Part shown: positions 56,746 to 64,000 of the stretch, one piece after another
How the letters are laid out: every line of letters begins with the position of its first letter
How positions within the stretch are numbered: position 1 is the stretch's first letter
Source: Sphingobium sp. 15-1
GTDB lineage: Bacteria; Pseudomonadota; Alphaproteobacteria; Sphingomonadales; Sphingomonadaceae
Assembly: GCF_013375535.1 (NCBI RefSeq)
Contig: NZ_JABXJG010000001.1
Location: 1,488,001-1,552,000 of the forward strand
Direction of reading: 5' to 3'
Length of the DNA: 64,000 nucleotides
Position numbers and translations under genes: made by a program
Notes under the pieces: model-generated
Told to the model about the DNA's origin: nothing
The model's database searches: none
Seen by the model: the letters and a program-made list of their open reading frames with translations, nothing else

Positions 56746-57153
56746 ATGGTGGCGTCCTCCACCACCCTGTTTTCGCTGCTGGAGGCGATCCTTGCTCCCC
56801 AAGAGCTGACCGAGGAACGGAGGCGGATATTCGTCGGCGGCCAGGACCTGCCGGTTGGCGGCGGCGCCTTCACATCGGTTGCGCTGCTGCTGCACGAGCT
56901 GGCCAAATATGGCGCCGTGTCGACGCCTGACGGGCGGCTGGACGTCACCGTCGGCGTTCAGGACGAGGATGTCCTGATCCGGTGGATCGAACGCGGCGGG
57001 CCGCGCCTGGACACTATGCCGGAGCGCGAGGGCTTTGGAACGGCGCTGGAGCAGGCCTCCCTCCGCGGAACGGGCGGAACGATCGACCGGGAATGGAAAG
57101 ATGCCGGCCTGACGATCGAAATCCGGTTCGCGCGCAGCCGCCTCGTCGCCTGA
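56746..57153 (+). CDS. Orphan HWE-kinase ATPase fragment lacking the N-box Asn
   Basis: 135 aa from ATG 56746 (no clear ribosome-binding site). It corresponds to the part of an HWE histidine kinase after the phospho-His helix: LLEAILAPQELTEERRRIFVGGQDLPVGGGAFTSVALLLHELAKYGAVS, then IRWIERGGPRLDTMPEREGFGTALE. Family members read HELATNAxKYGALS; here four residues including the Mg-ATP Asn are missing (HELAKYGA, residues 50-57). The W-x-E-x-G-G-P and GFG loops remain. Either a decaying gene or a repurposed ATP-free scaffold. Confidence 0.75.
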   Translation: MVASSTTLFSLLEAILAPQELTEERRRIFVGGQDLPVGGGAFTSVALLLHELAKYGAVSTPDGRLDVTVGVQDEDVLIRWIERGGPRLDTMPEREGFGTALEQASLRGTGGTIDREWKDAGLTIEIRFARSRLVA

Positions 57154-57159
57154 CCGCGC

Positions 57160-57573
57160 TCAATATCGCCGCAGCAATCGCTCGACGCTGGGCGCGGTCA
57201 ACCCTTCGCGGCCGGACTTGTCCTGGATGTCGCGTTCCAGCGCGTCGCGGATTTCAGCGATCTGCGCGTCGGTCAGATGCTCGATGCCGACAAATTCCAC
57301 CCGCGCCTTTTCCAGCGCCCGGATGATCTCGTCGAGCTTGGCCTGCATGGCCGCCCCGTCCCGGTTCTGGCTATTCTGTATCAGGAAGACCGCCAGGAAG
57401 GTCAGCACCGTCGTGGCAGTGTTCACGATCAACTGCCAAGTATCCGAAAAATGGAGAAACGGTCCCGATATGCCCCATAGGATGATCAGCAAAGTGGATA
57501 TGATGAAGGCCTGGGGCTGGCCCATGAGCCGCGCGCTATTGGTGGCGATATTCGTGAAAATCCGGTCCATCAT
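57160..57573 (-). CDS. Low-affinity iron permease-family membrane protein (copy 2)
   Basis: 137 aa from ATG 57573 (GAAGAG upstream). Same layout as the protein at 9071-9469: MMDRIFTNIATN, two membrane helices (AFIISTLLIILWGISGPFLHF; WQLIVNTATTVLTFLAVFLI), IQNSQNRDGAAMQAKLDEII and VEFVGIEHLTDAQI. Blocks such as FSDTWQLI, QNRDG and GIEHLT are near-identical between the two copies. Its end is 6 bp from the converging HWE fragment. Transport activity is unproven for this short form. Confidence 0.82.
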   Translation of the reverse strand: MMDRIFTNIATNSARLMGQPQAFIISTLLIILWGISGPFLHFSDTWQLIVNTATTVLTFLAVFLIQNSQNRDGAAMQAKLDEIIRALEKARVEFVGIEHLTDAQIAEIRDALERDIQDKSGREGLTAPSVERLLRRY

Positions 57574-57678
57574 CTCTTCGCCTGCAAAAATATAGCCCCG
57601 CCGGGACAATAGAAGCGGCAGGCAGGCGGGTCATTAACCTATGATAGCGATGGGAAAAGGGGCGCGGCCGGATGCGGA

Positions 57679-60123
57679 TCATGGCTCCTTGGCCGGCACC
57701 AGCCGCCCATAGATCGGCCGGGTGAGCTTCGCCGCGATGGAGCTGGCCCCCTCATCCTTGTCGTCGACGACGCCGACGCTCACGCTTTGTCCCGGCACCA
57801 GATTGTCGAGCGTGAGCACATATTCGCCCGCGCCGCTCAACGGCCAGCCGCTGGTCGTCGCGGCAAGATTGGCGCCGGACTTGGCCACTCCCACCACTTC
57901 CGCCCCTTCGACGGTCAGCGTCGGCTTGGCCGGCGCCGTGTCCACCTTCTCCGCCTTGACCATGATCGCCAGGCGTCCCTTGCCGGTCGCGTCGACCACG
58001 ATGGCCGGCGCGGGCGCGGAGAGAGCAAAGGCCGGTTTCGCAGCGGCGGGCTTGATCTCGATGAAACGCAGGCTCGCATATTCCTGCTCCTGCGGCAGCG
58101 GACGGCCGTCATCCATCGCGCCCACCCGCAGCGTCAGCTTGTCGACGGTGGGTTCTTTAACGTCCGCGGCGCGCTTGATCGCCGGAAACAGCGGAAAGCT
58201 GAGCGCGACCGATGTGCCGTCCGCCGACACTTTGGCCGCATTCGACGGGACGATGACCTTGTCGCTCAGCTCCAGGGTGGCGCGCAGGTCGCGGGCGAGG
58301 CTGAGGTCCCGGCCCTGGAACAGCGTCGCCGTGACCGCGCTTTCCCCCTTGCTCAGCAACACCGTCTGCCCCTTGTCGGGCAGACTGGGCTGGACCTTGC
58401 GCAGCACGATCGGAATATTGGTGTAGGAAAATTCCGAGATCGGTCGGATGCTCTCCAATTCGGTCCAAAGTCCTGCCGACGCGACCTCGAACGCCAATTG
58501 TTCCGACATGCAGCCCGCGCCGAGATCCTTGTATTTGTCGCCGTATAGCGTCTTTACGGAATCGAGATCTTTCTGCGTCATCTTCCCGGAAATGCCCTTG
58601 GGCGCGAACAGCGCCAGCAATCCGAGGCTGGGCGACAGCCCCTCGCAGCCGCGCGGTCCGGCATCCTTGTAACGCGTAATCTTGTCCGCGAAGAATTGCT
58701 GATAGTCAGACCGGCGCTGCTGGCTGACCAACTGATAGAGACCGGCATATTCGAGATAGGTGAAGCGGTTGTTATATTTGTGGTTCAGCTCTTTCGAAAG
58801 GGCGAGCAGCCGCCGGCCCGCATTGCGATAGGGCAAGGTGCGGCCGGTAAAAATGTCGGTGAAGCTGGCCTTCGTCACCGCGGAGAGGATGCGCTCCTCC
58901 CCGCTCGGGTCGATCACTTCGGGCGCGCAGGGCTGGTAGATCACCAGAAGCGAGATATTGTGCGTGCGCGGCAGCATGGTGTTGCCGTAACGCGGGCTCT
59001 GCGCCGCGCCCAGCCGCACGCGGACGGTATCGTCGGTCAGCCTCGCCACGGTGAGCAGGCTGTTCGTGTCGCGGCCTTCCTCCCGCCGCAGCGCTTGCTG
59101 GGTGCGCGCAAATTGCCCCGAAGCGCCGACATTGCCCGCAGTCGCGAGCAGCGCCAGGCCAAGCTGCCGAACCGTGTCGGACGCTCTTGCCGCCGCCAGG
59201 CTCTCCAGATTGTCGGTGACGACGAGCGGCACGACATTGACCTTGTTCCACGTCCCGGTGCAGCGATGGACCGCTTGCGGGGCGCCAGGGGCGGGAACCA
59301 GGTTCAGCGCATAAAGCGCGACCTTCTCGTCACGTTGCGCAGCATAAGCGGAAACGCGGGCATTGAGACGCCTCTGTTCCTCCGGCGTGGCGCCCAGCCA
59401 GGCGGCCTTTTCGGCCTCCGCTTCGTCGAACCGGGGCGCGGCAAGCCCCGCCTCCGCCTGCATGTCGTCGGCATGGATGGTGATGTCGGTGGTCACATCA
59501 TAAGGCAGCGCGCGGCGGCTGGGCAGGACCGACAGTTGCAACCGCACAAGATAGGCCTGCGCGCCGCGATAGCGCACCGCATCGCTGACATAGCGATTGA
59601 GGAGGTTGACCTCCTGATAGAGCGCGGTCGCGGCGAGATGGCGGAGCATAGGGTCCTGGCTGATCCCAACGCCCTGACCCAGCCCGGCCAGCGCCGCCGC
59701 GGTGCCGCCGGGAAGCGTCGCCGGCGAAACCTTCGACGCGTCGCCCGATTCACGCGTGGTCACGCTCTCGGTCGAGGTTGTGGTGGCGCCCGGCGCGCCG
59801 CTTTCGGTGGTCGTGACCGTCTTGGCGGAGGTCGGCAAAGCCACTTGCAAATTGGCGGTGATGATGTCCGCCAATCGCTCATCCAGCGTCTGGGTGGTCG
59901 GCAGCGCCGCCGCGAGCGCGGCCTCGCTGCTCATCGGGAATTTGGGTTGCAGAAGCGACGCTGCCTCCTCCCAGCGCAGCGACGCGATATGCGCGACGTT
60001 GACGGAACCCGCATCATCCGCCCAGTCGACTTGCGCGCTCTTCTCATACCGCCCCGCCGGCAAACTGGCGCATCCGGTGATCGCCAACGACGTGACCAAA
60101 GCTGTCCAAGCCCTACCGCGCAT
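57679..60123 (-). CDS. Large lipoprotein of unknown function
   Basis: 814 aa, no family recognised. The signal peptide ends in a lipobox (LVTSLAITGCAS). A Thr/Ser/Glu-rich low-complexity stretch (about residues 100-135: TVTTTESGAPGATTTSTESV) is followed by a long mostly helical middle and three or so Ig-like beta segments at the C-terminus (KPTLTVEGAEVVGVAKSGAN; GEYVLTLDNLVPGQSVSVGVVDD). There are few Cys. It stands alone, with spacers on both sides, and probably lies in the outer membrane facing the periplasm or surface. Confidence 0.75.
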   Translation of the reverse strand: MRGRAWTALVTSLAITGCASLPAGRYEKSAQVDWADDAGSVNVAHIASLRWEEAASLLQPKFPMSSEAALAAALPTTQTLDERLADIITANLQVALPTSAKTVTTTESGAPGATTTSTESVTTRESGDASKVSPATLPGGTAAALAGLGQGVGISQDPMLRHLAATALYQEVNLLNRYVSDAVRYRGAQAYLVRLQLSVLPSRRALPYDVTTDITIHADDMQAEAGLAAPRFDEAEAEKAAWLGATPEEQRRLNARVSAYAAQRDEKVALYALNLVPAPGAPQAVHRCTGTWNKVNVVPLVVTDNLESLAAARASDTVRQLGLALLATAGNVGASGQFARTQQALRREEGRDTNSLLTVARLTDDTVRVRLGAAQSPRYGNTMLPRTHNISLLVIYQPCAPEVIDPSGEERILSAVTKASFTDIFTGRTLPYRNAGRRLLALSKELNHKYNNRFTYLEYAGLYQLVSQQRRSDYQQFFADKITRYKDAGPRGCEGLSPSLGLLALFAPKGISGKMTQKDLDSVKTLYGDKYKDLGAGCMSEQLAFEVASAGLWTELESIRPISEFSYTNIPIVLRKVQPSLPDKGQTVLLSKGESAVTATLFQGRDLSLARDLRATLELSDKVIVPSNAAKVSADGTSVALSFPLFPAIKRAADVKEPTVDKLTLRVGAMDDGRPLPQEQEYASLRFIEIKPAAAKPAFALSAPAPAIVVDATGKGRLAIMVKAEKVDTAPAKPTLTVEGAEVVGVAKSGANLAATTSGWPLSGAGEYVLTLDNLVPGQSVSVGVVDDKDEGASSIAAKLTRPIYGRLVPAKEP

Positions 60124-60390
60124 GCTGAATCCCCCTGTTCAACAAACCATATACGCCATGTAATGCGGACGTAAAGCCAGCAATAGACTTGATTTTTTCC
60201 AAGTTTCCATAAGAAACCATGAAGCTTGGATCAAAAACTATTATGGCCATGCCGCTTCGACCATGATGTGCTTCAGCAACAGGCGCCAGTTATTATACAA
60301 TGGAAAAACTTCTCGCCCCTTCCTTCTATGCCGTGGAGATATGGGCTTTGCTATGATAGGCACAGTCCTTCCCACTGCGAACGCGTGCTC

Positions 60391-60825
60391 ATGACCGAAC
60401 CTACCCAGACCCAAGTCGAACAGCTAACCCAGGCATTCGGCAAATTCACGCGGCGCTTCAAGGTCGCTGAGGAGGCGACAGCGGCGGAAAATGCGCTCAA
60501 TCCGCTCGATGCGCAGACGCTGATCTATGTCCGGGACCATCCCGGCTGCGGCTTGAGCGACGTCGCCCGCTATCTCAACGTCGCGATCACCACCATGTCG
60601 TCGGCCATCGACCGGCTGGTGCGAAGGGCGCTGATCGAACGCCGCCGTCCGGAGGATGACCGCCGCTCGGTCGCCCTGAGCGCGACGGACAAGGGCGAAA
60701 CCGTGGTGAACGATCATATCGCGGCCTATCGGGAAACCTCCCGCTGGATGCTCCGGGCGCTGGACAGGGAGGAGCAGGAGCAATTGATCCGCCTGACGGA
60801 AAAGATGGCGTCGAGCGAAGCTTGA
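60391..60825 (+). CDS. MarR-family transcriptional regulator
   Basis: 144 aa from ATG 60391. Winged HTH: LNPLDAQTLIYVRDHPGCGLSDVARYLNVAITTMSSAIDRLVRRALIERRRPEDDRRSVALSATDKG, with the DDRR wing. Dimerisation helices flank it. It is 75 bp upstream of the molybdenum oxidoreductase operon on the same strand and may respond to an aldehyde or phenolic ligand. The 267-bp gap before it holds no gene but an AT-rich, imperfectly palindromic stretch (about 60190-60240) that could carry its promoter. Confidence 0.92.
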   Translation: MTEPTQTQVEQLTQAFGKFTRRFKVAEEATAAENALNPLDAQTLIYVRDHPGCGLSDVARYLNVAITTMSSAIDRLVRRALIERRRPEDDRRSVALSATDKGETVVNDHIAAYRETSRWMLRALDREEQEQLIRLTEKMASSEA

Positions 60826-60900
60826 ATAATACGAAATTCGTAGTATCTCTGCCCAGGCTGCTTTTCCTGCGTGGGCGCCGAAACCGATCGGAGATGCGCG

Positions 60901-61407
60901 ATGGCGATTATGATCAACGGTTCCGATTACCCCTTGCCCGTCGATGCGCGGGTTTCCCTGCTCGATTTGCTGCGCGACCGGCTTGGGCTCACCGGCACGA
61001 AGCTGGGGTGCAATCAGGGCGCTTGCGGTGCTTGCACGGTGCTGGTCGACGGCCAGCGCATCCTGTCCTGCCTCACCCTGGCCGTGCAGGTCGACGGCCG
61101 GGAGGTCCGCACCATCGAGGGACTGGCGCAGCCGGACGGCGGACTCCATCCCTTGCAGCAAGCCTTCATCCGCCACGACGGATTGCAGTGCGGCTATTGC
61201 ACGCCGGGCCAGATCTGTTCGGCCCTGGCCATGCTGGAGGAAGCCGGACGGGGCGACCCCAGTCATGTGACGGCCGATCTTTCGACGGCCCCTCGCCTCA
61301 CGCGTGAGGAAATCCGGGAGCGCATGAGCGGCAATCTCTGCCGGTGCGGCGCGCATAACGGGATCATCGAGGCGATCGAGGATTATAGGACGGGGGCGAA
61401 CGCATGA
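60901..61407 (+). CDS. Aldehyde oxidoreductase [2Fe-2S] subunit
   Basis: 168 aa from ATG 60901 (GGAG about 8 bp upstream). The xanthine-oxidase-family small subunit: plant-type ferredoxin site CNQGACGACTVLVDGQRILSC and the second cluster motif GLQCGYCTPGQI...GNLCRCGAHNGI. It relays electrons from the Mo centre to FAD. It resembles PaoA/YagT, but without the Tat leader of E. coli PaoA, so location in the cytoplasm is likely. Overlaps the next gene by four bases. Confidence 0.93.
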   Translation: MAIMINGSDYPLPVDARVSLLDLLRDRLGLTGTKLGCNQGACGACTVLVDGQRILSCLTLAVQVDGREVRTIEGLAQPDGGLHPLQQAFIRHDGLQCGYCTPGQICSALAMLEEAGRGDPSHVTADLSTAPRLTREEIRERMSGNLCRCGAHNGIIEAIEDYRTGANA

Positions 61408-62390
61408 CCCCCTTTTCCTATGGGCGCGCCGTGGATGTCGCGGATGCGATGCGGCGGGGCGCGGACGGCGCGGGGCGCTTCCTGGGCGGCGGCACCAATC
61501 TGGTCGACCTGATGCGGCAGAATGTGGAGAAGCCCGGCGCGCTGGTCGATCTTACCGGCTTGCCCGCCGCCATCGAGGAAATGCCGGACCGCGGGCTGCT
61601 GATCGGCGCGTCGGTGCGCAACGGCGCGCTGGCCGCGCATCCGGCCGTGCGAACGCGCTATCCGCTGCTGTCGCGGGCGCTGCTGTCAGGCGCCTCGGCC
61701 CAGATCCGGAACATGGCGACGGTCGGCGGCAATATCCTGCAACGCACGCGCTGCGCCTATTTCTACGATCCGGAAGGCGCCCGCTGCAACAAGCGACAGC
61801 CCGGCAGCGGATGCGACGCCATCGGCGGCTTCACCCGCTACCATGCGATACTGGGCGGTTCCGACCAGTGCGTGGCGACCCATCCGTCCGACATGTGCGT
61901 GGCGCTGGCGGCGATCGGCGCGGAGGTGCAGGTCATGGGCGCGGGTGGCGAAAGGACGATCCCCATCGTCGATTTTCACCGCTTGCCGAGCGACCGGCCC
62001 GATCTGGAAACCGTGCTGGAGCCGGGCGACCTCATCACCGCCATCCGCCTGCCGCCGCTGCCGGCCGCCGTCCATTCGGCCTATCGCAAGGTGCGGGACC
62101 GTTCGAGCTATGCTTTCGCCCTGGTCTCGGTCGCCGCCATTCTCGACGTGCAAGACGGCGCGATCGAGACCGTCCGTCTGGCATTGGGCGGCGTGGCGCC
62201 CAAGCCCTGGCGCGCGGCCAGGGCCGAAGCGGTGCTGCGCGGGCGCGCTCCGTCCGACGCGGCGTTCCGCGAGGCGGCCGACGCCGAACTGGCCGAGGCG
62301 CGGACATTGCCGGGCAACGCGTTCAAGCCCGACCTGCTCAGGCGCACGGTGATCGCGGTCCTTGGCGAATTGGCGGAGAAACGGGCATGA
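61404..62390 (+). CDS. Aldehyde oxidoreductase FAD-binding subunit (PaoB-like)
   Basis: 328 aa. The FAD-binding region FLGGGTNLVDLMRQNVEKPGALVDLTGLP and ATVGGNILQRTRC are those of the family's medium subunit. A four-Cys segment, RCAYFYDPEGARCNKRQPGSGCDAIGG followed by SDQCVATHPSD, matches the extra [4Fe-4S] site of E. coli PaoB. That places the enzyme in the PaoABC group rather than with classical xanthine dehydrogenases. Overlaps both neighbours by four bases. Confidence 0.93.
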   Translation: MTPFSYGRAVDVADAMRRGADGAGRFLGGGTNLVDLMRQNVEKPGALVDLTGLPAAIEEMPDRGLLIGASVRNGALAAHPAVRTRYPLLSRALLSGASAQIRNMATVGGNILQRTRCAYFYDPEGARCNKRQPGSGCDAIGGFTRYHAILGGSDQCVATHPSDMCVALAAIGAEVQVMGAGGERTIPIVDFHRLPSDRPDLETVLEPGDLITAIRLPPLPAAVHSAYRKVRDRSSYAFALVSVAAILDVQDGAIETVRLALGGVAPKPWRAARAEAVLRGRAPSDAAFREAADAELAEARTLPGNAFKPDLLRRTVIAVLGELAEKRA

Positions 62391-64000
62391 GCAAGCTGCA
62401 AAACGCCATCGTCGGCGGGGTTCGCGCGGTGCTGGGCCAGGTTCCCGCCGGATGGCTGCCCGGCGGCAAGCCCGACCCCCTGATCGAAAGGCGCGTGACG
62501 CTGGGCACGCAGCAGCCGCGCCTGGACGGGCCTGAAAAGGTCAGGGGCGCCGCCCGCTTTGCCGCCGAAATACCTTTGGACGGCCTGCTGTTCGCGGCGT
62601 TCGTCCATTCGACGATCGCCCGCGGCACGATCACGCGCCTCGACGTCGCCGCTGCTGAGGCCGCGCCCGGCGTGCGGCTTGTGATGACGCACCATAATGC
62701 GCCCGAAATGGCGGTGCCGCCGCCAATCGGCCTCACCAATCTGAAAGCGGCCGGCAACAATATCCTGCCCGTGATGCAGGACGCCGCGATCCGCTGGAAC
62801 GGGCAAGTCGTCGCGGTCGTGCTGGCCGACACGCAGGAAGAGGCCGATCATGCCGCCACCCTTGTGACGGTCGCCTATCAGCCCTCCCCCGCCCGCACGC
62901 GCTTCGACGACGGCAAGGCCAAAGCGAAAACCCCGGCTTCCATTCTGATCGAGAAGAATCCGGTCGCCGTCGGGGATGCCGAAGCGGCGCTTGCCCAGGC
63001 GACGTACAAGGTCGATTCCGTCTATCGCACGCCCTGGCAGAATCACAATCCGATCGAGCCGAACGCAGCCACGGTCCTGTGGGACGGCGACCCGCTTCTG
63101 GTCCATGACGCGACGCAGATGATCCACGCGACGGCCATATCCCTCGCCAGGATTTTCGGCATCAAGGAGGATCAGATCCGCGTCCTGTCCCCCTTCGTGG
63201 GCGGCGGTTTCGGCAGCAAGGGACTGTGGGACCATCAGATATTGGCGATAGCGGCGGCCCGGCTGGCAAAACGTCCGGTCAGGATCATGCTGTCGCGCAA
63301 GTCCATCCACCGGCTGATCGGCGGACGCTCCGCCACCGAACAGCGTTTCGCGCTGGGCGCGGACGCCGACGGCAAGCTGAAAGCGATCATCCATAGCGGC
63401 TATTCCGTAAAGCCCGGGCACAGCGTCTGCGACGAGCAGTTCAGCTTGACGGGCCGCACGCTCTATGCCGCCGAAACCTTCAAGATCGAGCAGCGCCATA
63501 TCGATCTGGATCTGCTCGCCAACAGCTTCATGCGCGCGCCGGGGGAAGCGGTTGGCACCTTCGCCCTCGAAAGCGCGATGGACGAGCTGGCGCATGCGAT
63601 GAACATCGACCCCATCGAACTGCGGCGGCGCAATGTCGCGCATCGCGCGCCCTTGTCCGGCGCCCCGCATTCGCAGAGCGACATGATGCAGGCCTATGCC
63701 ATGGGAGCCGAGCGTTTCGGCTGGGACCGGCGATCGGCGGAGCCTGGGACACAGCGGGACGGCGAATGGCTGATCGGCATGGGCTGCGCCAGCGGCACCT
63801 TTCCCTATGCCCGCATGCCCGGCATGGCGGCGCGGATCACCATCAACGCCAGCGGCCAGGCGACGGTCGCCAGCGCCGCTCATGAAATGGGCATGGGCAC
63901 GACGACGGTGCAGCGTCAGCATGCCGCGGACCGGCTGGGCCTGCCGCTGGAAAGCGTCATGGTGGAGATCGGGGATTCCAGCCTGCCCTTCGGCAGCATG
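62387..64000 (+). CDS. Aldehyde oxidoreductase molybdenum-binding subunit (PaoC-like), 3'-truncated
   Basis: 538 codons visible; the frame runs open off the right edge. It begins MSKLQNAIVGGVRAVLGQVP and contains RLDGPEKVRGAARFAAEI, QNHNPIEPNAATVLWDG, LSPFVGGGFGSKGLWDHQ and LANSFMRAPGEAVGTFALESAMDELA, the molybdopterin-contact blocks of xanthine-oxidase-family large subunits (PaoC/YagR type). The catalytic Glu, near the C-terminus, is beyond the window. It oxidises aldehydes to acids. Confidence 0.93.
   Translation, partial: MSKLQNAIVGGVRAVLGQVPAGWLPGGKPDPLIERRVTLGTQQPRLDGPEKVRGAARFAAEIPLDGLLFAAFVHSTIARGTITRLDVAAAEAAPGVRLVMTHHNAPEMAVPPPIGLTNLKAAGNNILPVMQDAAIRWNGQVVAVVLADTQEEADHAATLVTVAYQPSPARTRFDDGKAKAKTPASILIEKNPVAVGDAEAALAQATYKVDSVYRTPWQNHNPIEPNAATVLWDGDPLLVHDATQMIHATAISLARIFGIKEDQIRVLSPFVGGGFGSKGLWDHQILAIAAARLAKRPVRIMLSRKSIHRLIGGRSATEQRFALGADADGKLKAIIHSGYSVKPGHSVCDEQFSLTGRTLYAAETFKIEQRHIDLDLLANSFMRAPGEAVGTFALESAMDELAHAMNIDPIELRRRNVAHRAPLSGAPHSQSDMMQAYAMGAERFGWDRRSAEPGTQRDGEWLIGMGCASGTFPYARMPGMAARITINASGQATVASAAHEMGMGTTTVQRQHAADRLGLPLESVMVEIGDSSLPFGSM

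Overview
The window is high-GC alphaproteobacterial chromosome, most like a sphingomonad (Sphingobium/Sphingomonas/Novosphingobium group). This rests on protein content seen here: a maltodextrin TonB-dependent receptor next to LacI, GH13, GH97 and sugar-MFS genes; a divergent Lrp/alr/dadA/ridA locus; sucC-etfBA; BLUF, PilZ, HWE-kinase and EcfG-type signalling elements; and many dispersed palindromic intergenic repeats. No rRNA, tRNA, IS element, prophage or CRISPR array was recognised. The species is an inference.

Layout. 1-5.5 kb: the 3' two-thirds of a uvrA-type gene, then a small accessory islet (AT-rich HEPN-domain gene, RelB/ParE-type toxin-antitoxin pair, small hypothetical, one disrupted gene) and two small envelope-type proteins. 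5.5-8.5 kb: etfA, etfB and sucC on the minus strand. 8.6-15.4 kb: small lipoprotein and iron-permease-like genes, nhaA, an NfrB-like glycosyltransferase coupled to an NfrA-C-like partner, and a TauE/SafE plus TIGR02186 pair. 15.6-20.2 kb: D-alanine catabolism (Lrp regulator divergent from alr-dadA-ridA) and fructose-1,6-bisphosphatase. 20.4-23.7 kb: an MreB-like gene and three Tad-type pseudopilin-like genes. 24.2-29.2 kb: a haem-copper oxidase operon with two subunit-III-like genes and its own cytochrome c. 29.5-35.1 kb: sulfatase, TetR regulator, the wreck of an Old-Yellow-Enzyme-type gene, and a CPA1 antiporter.

35.4-46.8 kb is a complete proteobacterial starch/maltodextrin utilisation locus: TonB receptor, LacI repressor, periplasmic GH13, GH13 alpha-glucosidase, GH97 and MFS transporter. 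A shared palindromic operator lies in front of the receptor and in front of the enzyme genes. 46.8-52.1 kb is a translationally coupled cell-surface glycan cassette (GT-B-like transferase, GT2, flippase, GT4) with a convergent GINT1-N-like gene.

52.4-57.6 kb is dense in signalling genes, several of them visibly degenerate: a FixJ-like regulator whose phospho-acceptor Asp is Glu, a PilZ protein, a BLUF photosensor, a CheY-like receiver, a Crp/Fnr gene broken by two frameshifts, and an orphan HWE-kinase ATPase fragment lacking its N-box Asn. It also holds a DUF4398 envelope gene behind a good EcfG-type general-stress promoter. 57.7-60.1 kb is one large lipoprotein of unknown function. The window ends in a MarR regulator and a paoABC-type molybdenum aldehyde-oxidoreductase operon cut by the right edge.

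The most useful leads are the Asp-to-Glu response regulator, the HWE fragment without its N-box, the duplicated LacI operator, the HEPN gene, the exactly 30-bp-phased repeats upstream of the tad genes, and the orphan NfrB/NfrA-like pair. All functional statements are based on motif recognition by eye.
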